DNA of 8,892 bases. Origin: Brevibacillus sp. GTDB taxonomy: Bacteria > Bacillota > Bacilli > Brevibacillales > Brevibacillaceae. Shown here in pieces: positions 1-4,916 of this stretch; within the stretch, counting starts at the first letter, position 1, and each line of letters opens with the position of its first letter. The stretch spans positions 1-8,892 of the forward strand of contig JARDZO010000234.1 of assembly GCA_029240815.1 (NCBI GenBank), in the 5' to 3' direction. The notes under the pieces are model-generated. The model searched no databases. It was not told the DNA's origin and worked only from the letters and a program-made list of their open reading frames with translations. The position numbers and the translations under genes are program-made.

Positions 1-40
1 TGCCCGTGTACGTCATTGAAAAGGTAGGGGGAGAGGATCG

Positions 41-631
41 ATGGTACTCTGGAATCTATTCCTCGGATTTTTCCGGATCGGCATCTTGGGTTACGGCGGC
101 GGACCTACGATGATTCCCCTCGTTCACGCCGAAGCTGTACAGAAATACGGCTGGATGACGGACGAAGAATTTACGGACGTTCTGGCTATGGGAAACGCTT
201 TGCCGGGACCGATCGCAACAAAAATGGCAGGGTATATCGGCTATAAAGTAAAAGGAGCCGCAGGTGCATCTGTAGCGATCATAGCCATGGTCATACCTGT
301 GCTGATTGCGATGATCCTGCTCTTGGGTCTGATCTACAAGCTGAAGGATTCAGGCATCGTCGGGGGCATGACGCATGGCGTGCAGCCTGTGATCGGCGTC
401 ATGATGGCCGTCATGGCCTATGAGTTTTTCCTGAAATCGTGGAAGAGCTGGATCAAGAGCAGGACGATTGCCTGGACGGTTGTCTCACTGGTGGCACTTG
501 CCCTGCTGAATGTAAATCCAGGGCTACTCATAGGAATCGCTCTCGCATATGCCTTCACTGAATCGACCTATCTTGTTAGAAAACAAAAGAAAAAACAGGC
601 TGGTTCGCCGGATAGGGGTATATCAGCATGA
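41..631 (+). CDS. Chromate transporter, short-chain CHR family, first of a tandem pair
   Basis: The 196-residue membrane protein is one half of a split CHR-superfamily transporter. In Bacillus the two short CHR proteins (YwrB/YwrA type) are known to act together in chromate efflux. Visible signatures are GYGGGPTMIP at residues 17-26, the YGWMT segment near 36-40, and GNALPGPIATKMAGYIGY at 51-68, which is the family hallmark. Hydrophobic segments follow at about 75-100, 112-130 and 143-172, and the C-terminal tail is basic (RKQKKKQ). The ATG is preceded by a purine-rich GGGGGAGAGG. The stop overlaps the next start as ATGA, so translation of the pair is probably coupled. Substrate is by family only; sulfate or another oxyanion is possible. 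The 40 bases before it show no complete gene. Confidence 0.92.
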   Translation: MVLWNLFLGFFRIGILGYGGGPTMIPLVHAEAVQKYGWMTDEEFTDVLAMGNALPGPIATKMAGYIGYKVKGAAGASVAIIAMVIPVLIAMILLLGLIYKLKDSGIVGGMTHGVQPVIGVMMAVMAYEFFLKSWKSWIKSRTIAWTVVSLVALALLNVNPGLLIGIALAYAFTESTYLVRKQKKKQAGSPDRGISA

Positions 632-1158
632 TCCTGCTACAGGTATTTTGGGCTTTTTTCATCCCAAACATATTGGGTTACGGTGGCGGTCCGCCGATCA
701 TTCCCTTACTGCAAGCAGAGGTAGTCGATCATTACGGCTGGATGACACTGGAGCAATTCGGAGATGTGCTCGCGCTCGGCAATGCGCTGCCAAGCCCGAT
801 TGCGACCAAGCTTGCCGGTTATATCGGCTATCAGGTTGCTGGGGTTCCAGGAGCGATCGTCGCCCTGATTGCAACGATTGCCCCGACTGCGATCGCGATG
901 GTGATTCTGTACAAATTTCTGCACCTCTTCAAGAATTCTCCCCAAGTATCGGCGATGACTCAAATTGTGCGACCGATTGTAGCCGTACTACTGGGCACGT
1001 TGGCCTTTCAGTTTTTCGCGAGCGCCTATCAGGCCACAGGGATCTGGCAGACGGCAGCAATCACCGCGGTCAGCCTTATCACATTGGAAAAACTGAAGGT
1101 CCATCCCGGCATCGTGGTGGCGAGTGCGTTGGTGTATGGAGGCGTGTTTTTGCAATAG
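628..1158 (+). CDS. Chromate transporter, short-chain CHR family, second of a tandem pair
   Basis: This 176-residue membrane protein is a clear paralogue of the preceding gene. It has GYGGGPPIIP at residues 17-26, YGWMT at 36-40, and GNALPSPIATKLAGYIGY at 51-68, at the same positions as in its partner. It is therefore the other half of a heterodimeric CHR transporter, the two halves being expected to lie in opposite orientations in the membrane. One difference is that the Gly of ALPGP is Ser here. Its ATG overlaps the TGA of the upstream gene by one base on each side, so the two products are probably made in equal amounts. No terminator is visible before the downstream GntR gene 87 bases away. 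Confidence 0.92.
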   Translation: MILLQVFWAFFIPNILGYGGGPPIIPLLQAEVVDHYGWMTLEQFGDVLALGNALPSPIATKLAGYIGYQVAGVPGAIVALIATIAPTAIAMVILYKFLHLFKNSPQVSAMTQIVRPIVAVLLGTLAFQFFASAYQATGIWQTAAITAVSLITLEKLKVHPGIVVASALVYGGVFLQ

Positions 1159-1186
1159 GCCGACGGGCATGTCTTCGAAAGGGTTG

Positions 1187-1216
1187 TTGTATATCGATAA
1201 TCATATCGATTAAACT
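1187..1216 (+). promoter_or_regulatory. Possible promoter with an internal inverted repeat upstream of gntR
   Basis: The inverted repeat ATCGATA-atca-TATCGAT spans 1193-1210, with 7-bp perfect arms and a 4-base spacer. It lies between a weak -35-like TTGTAT (1187-1192) and a -10-like TAAACT (1211-1216), 18 bases apart. The position just upstream of a regulator gene suggests an operator, but the promoter match is poor and the arms are AT-rich, so this is tentative. Confidence 0.3.
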
Positions 1217-1234
1217 AAGGAAAACAACTCTCGG

Positions 1235-1244
1235 AGGTATACCA
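1235..1244. promoter_or_regulatory. GGTATACC palindrome over the gntR ribosome binding site (candidate operator)
   Basis: The sequence reads A-GGTATACC-A, with the 8-bp perfect palindrome at 1236-1243. It overlaps the GGAGG Shine-Dalgarno and ends two bases before the gntR ATG. The same 8-mer occurs in the divergent promoter region at 3956-3963. GntR/FCD regulators commonly bind palindromes with GT...AC half-sites such as TGGTnnACCA, so an autoregulatory site is plausible. Part of the match (GG of the GGAGG) is needed anyway for translation, which weakens the inference. Confidence 0.45.
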
Positions 1245-1245
1245 G

Positions 1246-1923
1246 ATGCCAGACACGCCAGTTATTTGGAAAGATGAGGACTTGAGCCCGATTCGGGACA
1301 AGGTTTATCAATACATCAAACAAGCGATCGTGCAAGGTATTTATAAATCAGGGGAACGAATTATCGAACGCGAGCTAGCCGATCAATTAAACGTAAGCCG
1401 CACACCCATTCGGGAAGCACTATTTCGATTAGAATCCCAAGGGTTTGTCAAAACATTGCCGCGTAAAGGAGTCATCGTCTCCCAGCTTTCTCCGGAGGAA
1501 GTCGTGGAAATTTTCACAATCCTCGGCTCGTTGGAAAGCTTGGCGATGAAAATGGCCGCGCAAAAAGCAACTCCAGAAGCGCGTGAGGAACTAAAGCGAA
1601 TTATCGATGAGATTGATGCTGAGTTTTCCAAGCCAGAAGTGAACCAGGAATATAAAAATTTTCATTTCGATATCAACGAGGTTATTTTTCGGGCTGCTCA
1701 AAGTCCGAGATTGACGCAAATGCTGGATGGTCTCTCCGATTACATTCGGGCCTTTGTCCATCTCGGATATGAGCTTCCGGGCAGGCAGCGCAAGGCAATG
1801 GAAGAGCATCGGGAAATAGCGTTGGCGGTGTACAACGGTCAAGCTGAATTGGTCGAGAGCTTAACCAAAATTCATTTGGAGAATTCCAAACGAGCGTATT
1901 TGGAAGCTCTAGATAAGCAGTAA
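1246..1923 (+). CDS. GntR family transcriptional regulator, FadR subfamily with FCD domain
   Basis: The 225-residue DNA-binding regulator has a winged helix-turn-helix at about 18-80. The recognition region, ERELADQLNVSRTPIREAL at 41-59, is textbook GntR. An all-helical FCD ligand domain covers about 86-222. Candidate metal/ligand histidines are H140, H188 and H210. The acidic residue usually four before the first of these is Tyr136 here, so metal binding may be altered. The start is set by GGAGG at 1233-1237. The gene is followed after 42 bases by a ferredoxin gene, suggesting co-transcription. FCD regulators typically respond to carboxylic acids or amino acids, which fits a link with the aspartate-dehydrogenase-like gene downstream. 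A candidate operator overlaps its own ribosome binding site. Confidence 0.93.
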   Translation: MPDTPVIWKDEDLSPIRDKVYQYIKQAIVQGIYKSGERIIERELADQLNVSRTPIREALFRLESQGFVKTLPRKGVIVSQLSPEEVVEIFTILGSLESLAMKMAAQKATPEAREELKRIIDEIDAEFSKPEVNQEYKNFHFDINEVIFRAAQSPRLTQMLDGLSDYIRAFVHLGYELPGRQRKAMEEHREIALAVYNGQAELVESLTKIHLENSKRAYLEALDKQ

Positions 1924-1965
1924 CAGAGGCTGTCCCACATTCTTACTGCAGATGGAGGTGTTTCT

Positions 1966-2250
1966 ATGCCGAACGTGAAATTTCATCAGAACGGTCAAGT
2001 ATACCAGCAAGAAATCGGTGCCAACAGCAACTTGGTCGTTTTGGCCGGAATCAAAAAATTCCCTCATCTGAAGTACGGATGTGGCATGGGCAAGTGTACG
2101 AAGTGTACCGTAAAAGTATTGGCCGGCGGGGAAGGGCTTCCTGAGCCAAACTGGAAAGAAAATAAAATGCTTGGGGAAAAAATTAGCCAGGGCTATCGAT
2201 TGGCTTGCCAGCTCTACATCCACGAAGATATCGAGATCTGTCAGGAATAG
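1966..2250 (+). CDS. Small 2Fe-2S ferredoxin (plant/adrenodoxin-type fold)
   Basis: The 94-residue soluble electron carrier has a C-x4-C-x2-C-x33-C ligand set at C39, C44, C47 and C81 (GCGMGKCTKC and YRLACQ), the usual pattern of beta-grasp 2Fe-2S ferredoxins. One further Cys lies near the end (C92). There is no fused reductase or oxygenase domain and none is encoded nearby, so its redox partner is unknown. GGAGGTG at 1954-1960 is a good ribosome binding site. The gene lies between the GntR gene and an unknown 99-residue protein, probably in one operon. It is a paralogue of the leftward ferredoxin at 3566-3901: both begin MP/VP, have FH near residue 6-7 and share QGYRLACQ. Confidence 0.9.
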   Translation: MPNVKFHQNGQVYQQEIGANSNLVVLAGIKKFPHLKYGCGMGKCTKCTVKVLAGGEGLPEPNWKENKMLGEKISQGYRLACQLYIHEDIEICQE

Positions 2251-2315
2251 CAGCTGTCACTGGGAACGGAACCGACGACTTGTATCATGACATTCTTATA
2301 CTGGAGGGTTTGAAG

Positions 2316-2615
2316 ATGAGCGAATATATTATGGTATCCACAACCGAACGGTACAAAACAGTAACGGAAAATCCGGATCTGGAAGTAGTCTCCGCGTACG
2401 AATACTATTTCTTCGGGAAGAAAAAGACGACCTTCTCCATTTGCAAAATTAAAAACCCCATTACGAGAATCGTGATTCAAGGTGTATCTGAAGTATTCCC
2501 TGACAACAGCATTCCGCTCAAGGTGTTCCCGAAATTTGAGACAACGGCAGAGATTGAGAAGGAAATTTTTGAGCTGGATCTGGATGACGACAGTAAAATC
2601 GTGAAGGTTCATTGA
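2316..2615 (+). CDS. Hypothetical protein, 99 residues, in the ferredoxin operon
   Basis: I do not recognise this protein. It is 99 residues long, with no signal peptide or membrane segment. The Tyr/Phe-rich stretch AYEYYFFGKKK lies at 27-37, there is a single Cys (C43), probable beta strands fall around 38-57, and the C-terminal third is strongly acidic (EIEKEIFELDLDDD at 79-92). The ATG at 2316 is chosen because GGAGGG lies 9 bases upstream. The frame is open further upstream, to 2205, but that would overlap the ferredoxin and has no ribosome binding site. It follows the ferredoxin by 65 bases and is followed by a hairpin. A small partner or coupling protein of a ferredoxin-dependent enzyme is one guess, without direct support. 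Confidence 0.75.
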   Translation: MSEYIMVSTTERYKTVTENPDLEVVSAYEYYFFGKKKTTFSICKIKNPITRIVIQGVSEVFPDNSIPLKVFPKFETTAEIEKEIFELDLDDDSKIVKVH

Positions 2616-2638
2616 TAGAAGTGAACTATCTTTGGTAG

Positions 2639-2666
2639 AGGTACAGGCTAAAAAGTCTGTACCTTT
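2639..2666 (+). terminator. Hairpin after the gntR-ferredoxin-orf99 unit, weak terminator
   Basis: An 11-bp stem with one G-U pair (AGGTACAGGCT / AGTCTGTACCT) and an AAAA loop begins 23 bases after the stop codon. Only three T residues follow, so termination may be inefficient. It closely resembles the better terminator at 3046-3079. Confidence 0.6.
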
Positions 2667-2680
2667 AGTCTGTCGAGAAT

Positions 2681-2911
2681 GTAGCTGTGGTGCGGAGAAG
2701 CCTGTTTCCATTCTCCGCTCCGGGCTGCGTCCTGCACGGGAGTCTAGACTGTCCGCTCCGCCATGATCCCGAGGGAATCGCAAAACGGCGCGCAGCTACG
2801 CAGGTTATTCATAGATAGCGATTCTGTTGCCTCGGAATTCATGGCTCCGCTGAGTGGGACTCCGCGAGTCGCTCCGCCTGGAAACATGCTTCTCTTGCAG
2901 ACTGCTTCTAC
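2681..2911. repeat. GC-rich structured intergenic element with inverted repeats
   Basis: No gene is supported here. Arms GAGAAGCCTGTTTCC (2695-2709) and GGAAACATGCTTCTC (2880-2894) are complementary at 14 of 15 positions. TGC/GCA and GTAG/CTAC pairs flank them outward to 2681 and 2911. Inside lie a perfect 8-bp hairpin GCGGAGAA/TTCTCCGC (2692-2699 with 2711-2718), the palindrome AGTCTAGACT (2741-2750), GTAGCTG/CAGCTAC (2681-2687 with 2793-2799), and four copies of GCTCCG between about 2717 and 2876. The element looks like a dispersed intergenic repeat or a structured RNA. Its copy number cannot be judged from this window. Confidence 0.5.
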
Positions 2912-3045
2912 TCATCGAGCTTTTCTATAACCTTCTCAAGCTAGTCTCAGGTTGCTTTCACGATTAAATGATAGTGACGATCCTTATTCCAACAAGTGGA
3001 ACAACCGAGGGGAAATCTCTATCAGCATGAGTTTTGTCAACGATC

Positions 3046-3079
3046 AAAGGCACGGACTATAAAAGTCTGTGCCTTTTTT
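3046..3079 (+). terminator. Strong intrinsic terminator
   Basis: A 13-bp stem, AAAGGCACGGACT (3046-3058) with AGTCTGTGCCTTT (3064-3076) including one G-U pair, has an ATAAA loop and runs into six T residues (3074-3079). It probably catches transcripts that read through the weaker hairpin at 2639-2666, or ends a transcript of the element between them. Confidence 0.8.
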
Positions 3080-3222
3080 GGCAGGTAGAGAGGTTAAAAT
3101 AGAGATCTTTATCTGCCACAAAGGTTGGAAAATCTAAATGTTTCAAACGCAAAGGATGAATTATTCTGCTTGCACTGGCTAAAGAAATCATTTAACCACG
3201 CATGAATAGTGATAAAAACATC

Positions 3223-3459
3223 AGCTGTCCAGGAAAAAGGGGAAAAAAGCGAAGGTATTAGGGACACAGCCGAGGCGCAGCGGAAAAAGCGGAACACGCT
3301 TGAGCGTCCACCCTCTGAGAGGCCTCCTGAGACTTCTACTTTGGACGCCGTTCCGCTTTTGGAGTGGAGCCGGACAGGGATGACCCCGGTGCAGTGTCCC
3401 TACTAACCTGGAGCATTTTCCCCTTTTTCCGTACCGGCACAATAGTTGGAGAGACAGCT
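3223..3459. repeat. Long nested imperfect inverted repeat, MITE-like
   Basis: No gene is supported here. Complementary blocks occur in nested order: AGCTGTC 3223-3229 with GACAGCT 3453-3459; GGAAAAAGGGGAAAA 3232-3246 with TTTTCCCCTTTTTCC 3416-3430; TAGGGACAC 3259-3267 with GTGTCCCTA 3394-3402; AAAAGCGGAAC 3285-3295 with GTTCCGCTTTT 3350-3360; GCGTCCA 3304-3310 with TGGACGC 3342-3348; and GAGGCCTC (3319-3326), a palindrome near the apex. The 7-mer TAAAAAC flanks the element at 3213-3219 and 3460-3466 and could be a target-site duplication, though it is low in complexity and offset by three bases on the left. There is no transposase, so this would be a non-autonomous element or a structured RNA. 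Confidence 0.6.
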
Positions 3460-3466
3460 TAAAAAC

Positions 3467-3537
3467 AAAAAATGCATCCCAAGAAACAGTCACGGAAAGA
3501 ACACCCGTCGCTCCAGTGTTTCAGGGAATGCATTTTT
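3467..3537. terminator. Large bidirectional hairpin terminator downstream of the leftward ferredoxin
   Basis: AAAAATGCAT (3468-3477) pairs perfectly with ATGCATTTTT (3528-3537). Inner stems are CC/GG, GAAACA (3483-3488) with TGTTTC (3517-3522), and ACGG (3492-3495) with CCGT (3505-3508). On the minus strand the stem runs into T residues, 28 bases past the ferredoxin stop. The loop is longer than in a minimal terminator, so a second role is possible. Confidence 0.6.
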
Positions 3538-3565
3538 AGCCTGATGTATAAGGAAAAAGCCTACT

Positions 3566-3901
3566 TTATTGCGCCGCGTTGATCCGCCTCTGGGCAATTT
3601 TGTTCAGGCGCTCCACATCTTCCTCGCCCCAGGAAACCGTGACGTCTCCAGTAATGAAGGTTTGGCATGCCAAGCGGTACCCCTGCCCGATCTTATCATT
3701 TCCAAGTCGGTCGATTTCTTTTTTCATAACCTTGCTGAGGTTTTCCTGCCCATCCATAATCTGTACGCGACAGGTTCCGCAAAGTCCGCCGCCGCACTTG
3801 AATGGAACGGCACCTTCGTACCGAATGGAAGTTCTGAGAAGATTCGCGTCTTTATCCACTTTGATTGTTTTTCCTGACGTATGAAAAGTTATAGATGGCA
3901 C
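3566..3901 (-). CDS. Small 2Fe-2S ferredoxin, second paralogue
   Basis: The 111-residue 2Fe-2S electron carrier has ligands C36, C41, C44 and C79 (KCGGGLCGTC and GYRLACQ), a C-x4-C-x2-C-x34-C set. A basic/amphipathic C-terminal tail (about 95-111) is absent from the paralogue at 1966-2250. I place the start at a GTG (3901-3899). It has GGGAGGG 6 bases upstream, gives an N-terminus that aligns with the other ferredoxin, and lies downstream of the likely transcription start. A longer GTG-initiated reading from 3940 would begin upstream of that start and has no ribosome binding site. It is transcribed divergently from the aspartate-dehydrogenase-like gene. The redox partner is not in the window. 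Confidence 0.88.
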   Translation of the reverse strand: MPSITFHTSGKTIKVDKDANLLRTSIRYEGAVPFKCGGGLCGTCRVQIMDGQENLSKVMKKEIDRLGNDKIGQGYRLACQTFITGDVTVSWGEEDVERLNKIAQRRINAAQ

Positions 3902-3930
3902 AAGCTTCCCTCCCTCGTTGTTATAGAACA

Positions 3931-3939
3931 AGTATATCA
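3931..3939 (-). promoter_or_regulatory. Extended -10 promoter for the leftward ferredoxin
   Basis: On the minus strand TGA-TATACT forms an extended -10 element, predicting a transcript start near 3924 and a leader of about 20 bases before the GTG at 3901. The -35 region (about 3954-3959) has no good match and is overlapped by the TGGTATACCA palindrome, consistent with repression or activation from that site. Confidence 0.5.
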
Positions 3940-3954
3940 CAGGGATTTGGTTTA

Positions 3955-3964
3955 TGGTATACCA
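3955..3964. promoter_or_regulatory. TGGTATACCA palindrome between divergent genes (candidate GntR operator)
   Basis: This is a perfect 10-bp palindrome in the divergent promoter region, overlapping the -35 positions of both flanking promoters. TGGT-ACCA half-sites are typical of GntR/FCD regulators, and the GGTATACC core recurs over the ribosome binding site of the GntR gene at 1236-1243. A bound dimer would be expected to block both promoters. A looser inverted repeat, ATTTGG (3945-3950) with CCAAAT (3962-3967), overlaps it. Confidence 0.6.
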
Positions 3965-3977
3965 AATACAATATTTT

Positions 3978-3986
3978 TGCTATGAT
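3978..3986 (+). promoter_or_regulatory. Extended -10 promoter for the aspartate-dehydrogenase-like gene
   Basis: TGC-TATGAT is an extended -10 element, predicting a transcript start near 3993 and a leader of about 43 bases. At 17-base spacing the -35 position is TATACC (3958-3963), which lies inside the candidate operator. Confidence 0.55.
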
Positions 3987-4035
3987 AGAGGCAGAAGATA
4001 TCTCGTAAGAAAAATCCAATTTCACAGGAGGGTTT

Positions 4036-4842
4036 ATGCTCAACATCGGAATTATTGGCTACGGAACCATAGGCGAGGATGTCGTTCAAGCAATCGGACA
4101 GGATCGTGAGGGAGGGATTCGAGTGACGTCCATCTTGGTACGCGATCGGTCAAAATATGAAGTGCCCTCTGCACTCGCGGATTTGATGACGGAGCAGGAA
4201 GCTGTCTTTTTTGCGAATGACTTTGATATCGTAGTCGAGAGTGCGGGTCATGAGGCTGTCAAGTTATACGGAGAAAAGGTTCTGGAGCATGGAGCCGATT
4301 TGATCATCGTCAGTGTGGGTGCTTTTGCTGATGAAGCGCTGCAAAATCGATTGATGCATAAAGCAACTGAACGCGGCCGTAAAATCATTATCCCTTCGGC
4401 GGCTATCGGTGGATTGGACCGAATAGCGGCAGGTAGCCTGGGACCTATGGAAGAAGTGACGTTAATAACGCGGAAGCCTCCAAAAGCGTGGTATGGCACC
4501 CTGATCGAACAGCAAGTTGCATTAGCAGAATTGGTAGAACCGTATTGCGCATTCGATGGAGTGGCCAGAGATTCGGCGAGATTGTTTCCGGAGAGTGTAA
4601 ACGTATCGGCTGCCCTGAGCTTAGCGGGTATCGGTTTTGATCGGACGAAAGTAAAAGTGTTCGTGGACCCGAACATTACCAGCAATACGCATGAGATTGA
4701 AGCCAGAGGAAAATTTGGCCAGATCAAACTGCAAATCCAGAACACACCTTCCGCGCGTAATCCGAAAACCGGTTATATCGTTGCCATGAGTGTCATGAAG
4801 ACATTGCGGGATCGAGCGTCCAACTTCGTAATCGGCGTGTAA
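4036..4842 (+). CDS. Aspartate dehydrogenase-like NAD(P)-dependent oxidoreductase
   Basis: The 268-residue soluble enzyme is close to the usual length of L-aspartate dehydrogenases. An N-terminal Rossmann fold carries GYGTIG at 8-13. A central segment, SAAIGGLDRIAAG at 121-133, is followed by TRKPPKAW (145-152). The C-terminal catalytic region has NVSAALSLAGIGF (189-201) and NTHEIEARGKFG (217-228), including the family's conserved His (H219). The expected reaction is reversible oxidation of L-aspartate to iminoaspartate or oxaloacetate plus ammonia. NAD biosynthesis genes are absent here, so a catabolic role or another amino-acid substrate is equally possible. AGGAGGG at 4026-4032 lies only three bases before the ATG, but a later start would cut the nucleotide-binding motif. 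It diverges from a ferredoxin gene under a shared palindrome. Confidence 0.85.
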   Translation: MLNIGIIGYGTIGEDVVQAIGQDREGGIRVTSILVRDRSKYEVPSALADLMTEQEAVFFANDFDIVVESAGHEAVKLYGEKVLEHGADLIIVSVGAFADEALQNRLMHKATERGRKIIIPSAAIGGLDRIAAGSLGPMEEVTLITRKPPKAWYGTLIEQQVALAELVEPYCAFDGVARDSARLFPESVNVSAALSLAGIGFDRTKVKVFVDPNITSNTHEIEARGKFGQIKLQIQNTPSARNPKTGYIVAMSVMKTLRDRASNFVIGV

Positions 4843-4864
4843 ATGTTTGAAGATGATGGCTGCT

Positions 4865-4873
4865 TGATATGAT
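4865..4873 (+). promoter_or_regulatory. Possible extended -10 promoter for the DoxX gene
   Basis: TGA-TATGAT resembles an extended -10 element and would start transcription near 4880. No convincing -35 is seen. A transcript from here would lack part of the pyrimidine arm that can pair with the DoxX Shine-Dalgarno. Confidence 0.3.
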
Positions 4874-4876
4874 TGT

Positions 4877-4908
4877 CCTCCTCCTGGCATAAGGTAGTGG
4901 GGAGGAGG
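4877..4908 (+). promoter_or_regulatory. Hairpin that can mask the DoxX Shine-Dalgarno
   Basis: CCTCCTCC (4877-4884) is perfectly complementary to GGAGGAGG (4901-4908), with a 16-base loop. The right arm is the core of the ribosome binding site of the DoxX gene, which starts at 4917. In a transcript reading through from the upstream gene the site would be mostly paired, although GGGAG (4907-4911) stays partly free. Any polypurine ribosome binding site finds pyrimidine complements fairly easily, so function is unproven. Confidence 0.4.
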
Positions 4909-4916
4909 GAGAAAAG

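Noticed and set aside
1..40. C-terminal end of an upstream gene
   Set aside because: Two plus-strand frames stop at 16-18 and 25-27, but the stretch is too short to tell whether either is coding.
549..1277. 242-codon plus-strand frame over the two transporter genes
   Set aside because: It lies out of frame across the second CHR gene, which carries clear family motifs. Its own product is low in hydrophobic order, rich in Arg/Ser/Cys, and has no ribosome binding site.
2205..2315. N-terminal extension of the 99-residue protein
   Set aside because: It would overlap the ferredoxin gene out of frame and has no ribosome binding site, whereas 2316 is preceded by GGAGGG.
2241..2783. 180-codon minus-strand frame opposite the 99-residue protein
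   Set aside because: It is antisense to a gene with a good start, runs through the terminator hairpin and into the structured repeat, and has no family resemblance.
3221..3493. 90-codon minus-strand frame in the intergenic region, and a 65-codon plus-strand frame at 3209-3406
   Set aside because: Both simply cross the long inverted repeat, and their sequence follows the repeat arms. No ribosome binding site or recognisable domain is present.
2667..3565. Possibility of a broken gene, tRNA, CRISPR array or T-box/riboswitch in the large gene-free region
   Set aside because: No residual protein motifs, no cloverleaf, no regularly spaced repeats and no T-box sequence were seen. Only inverted repeats and terminators are supported.
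4248..4745. Minus-strand frames opposite the dehydrogenase gene, including 4621-5183
   Set aside because: They are antisense to a gene with Rossmann and catalytic motifs; the products are Pro/Ser/Thr/Arg-rich and look non-biological.
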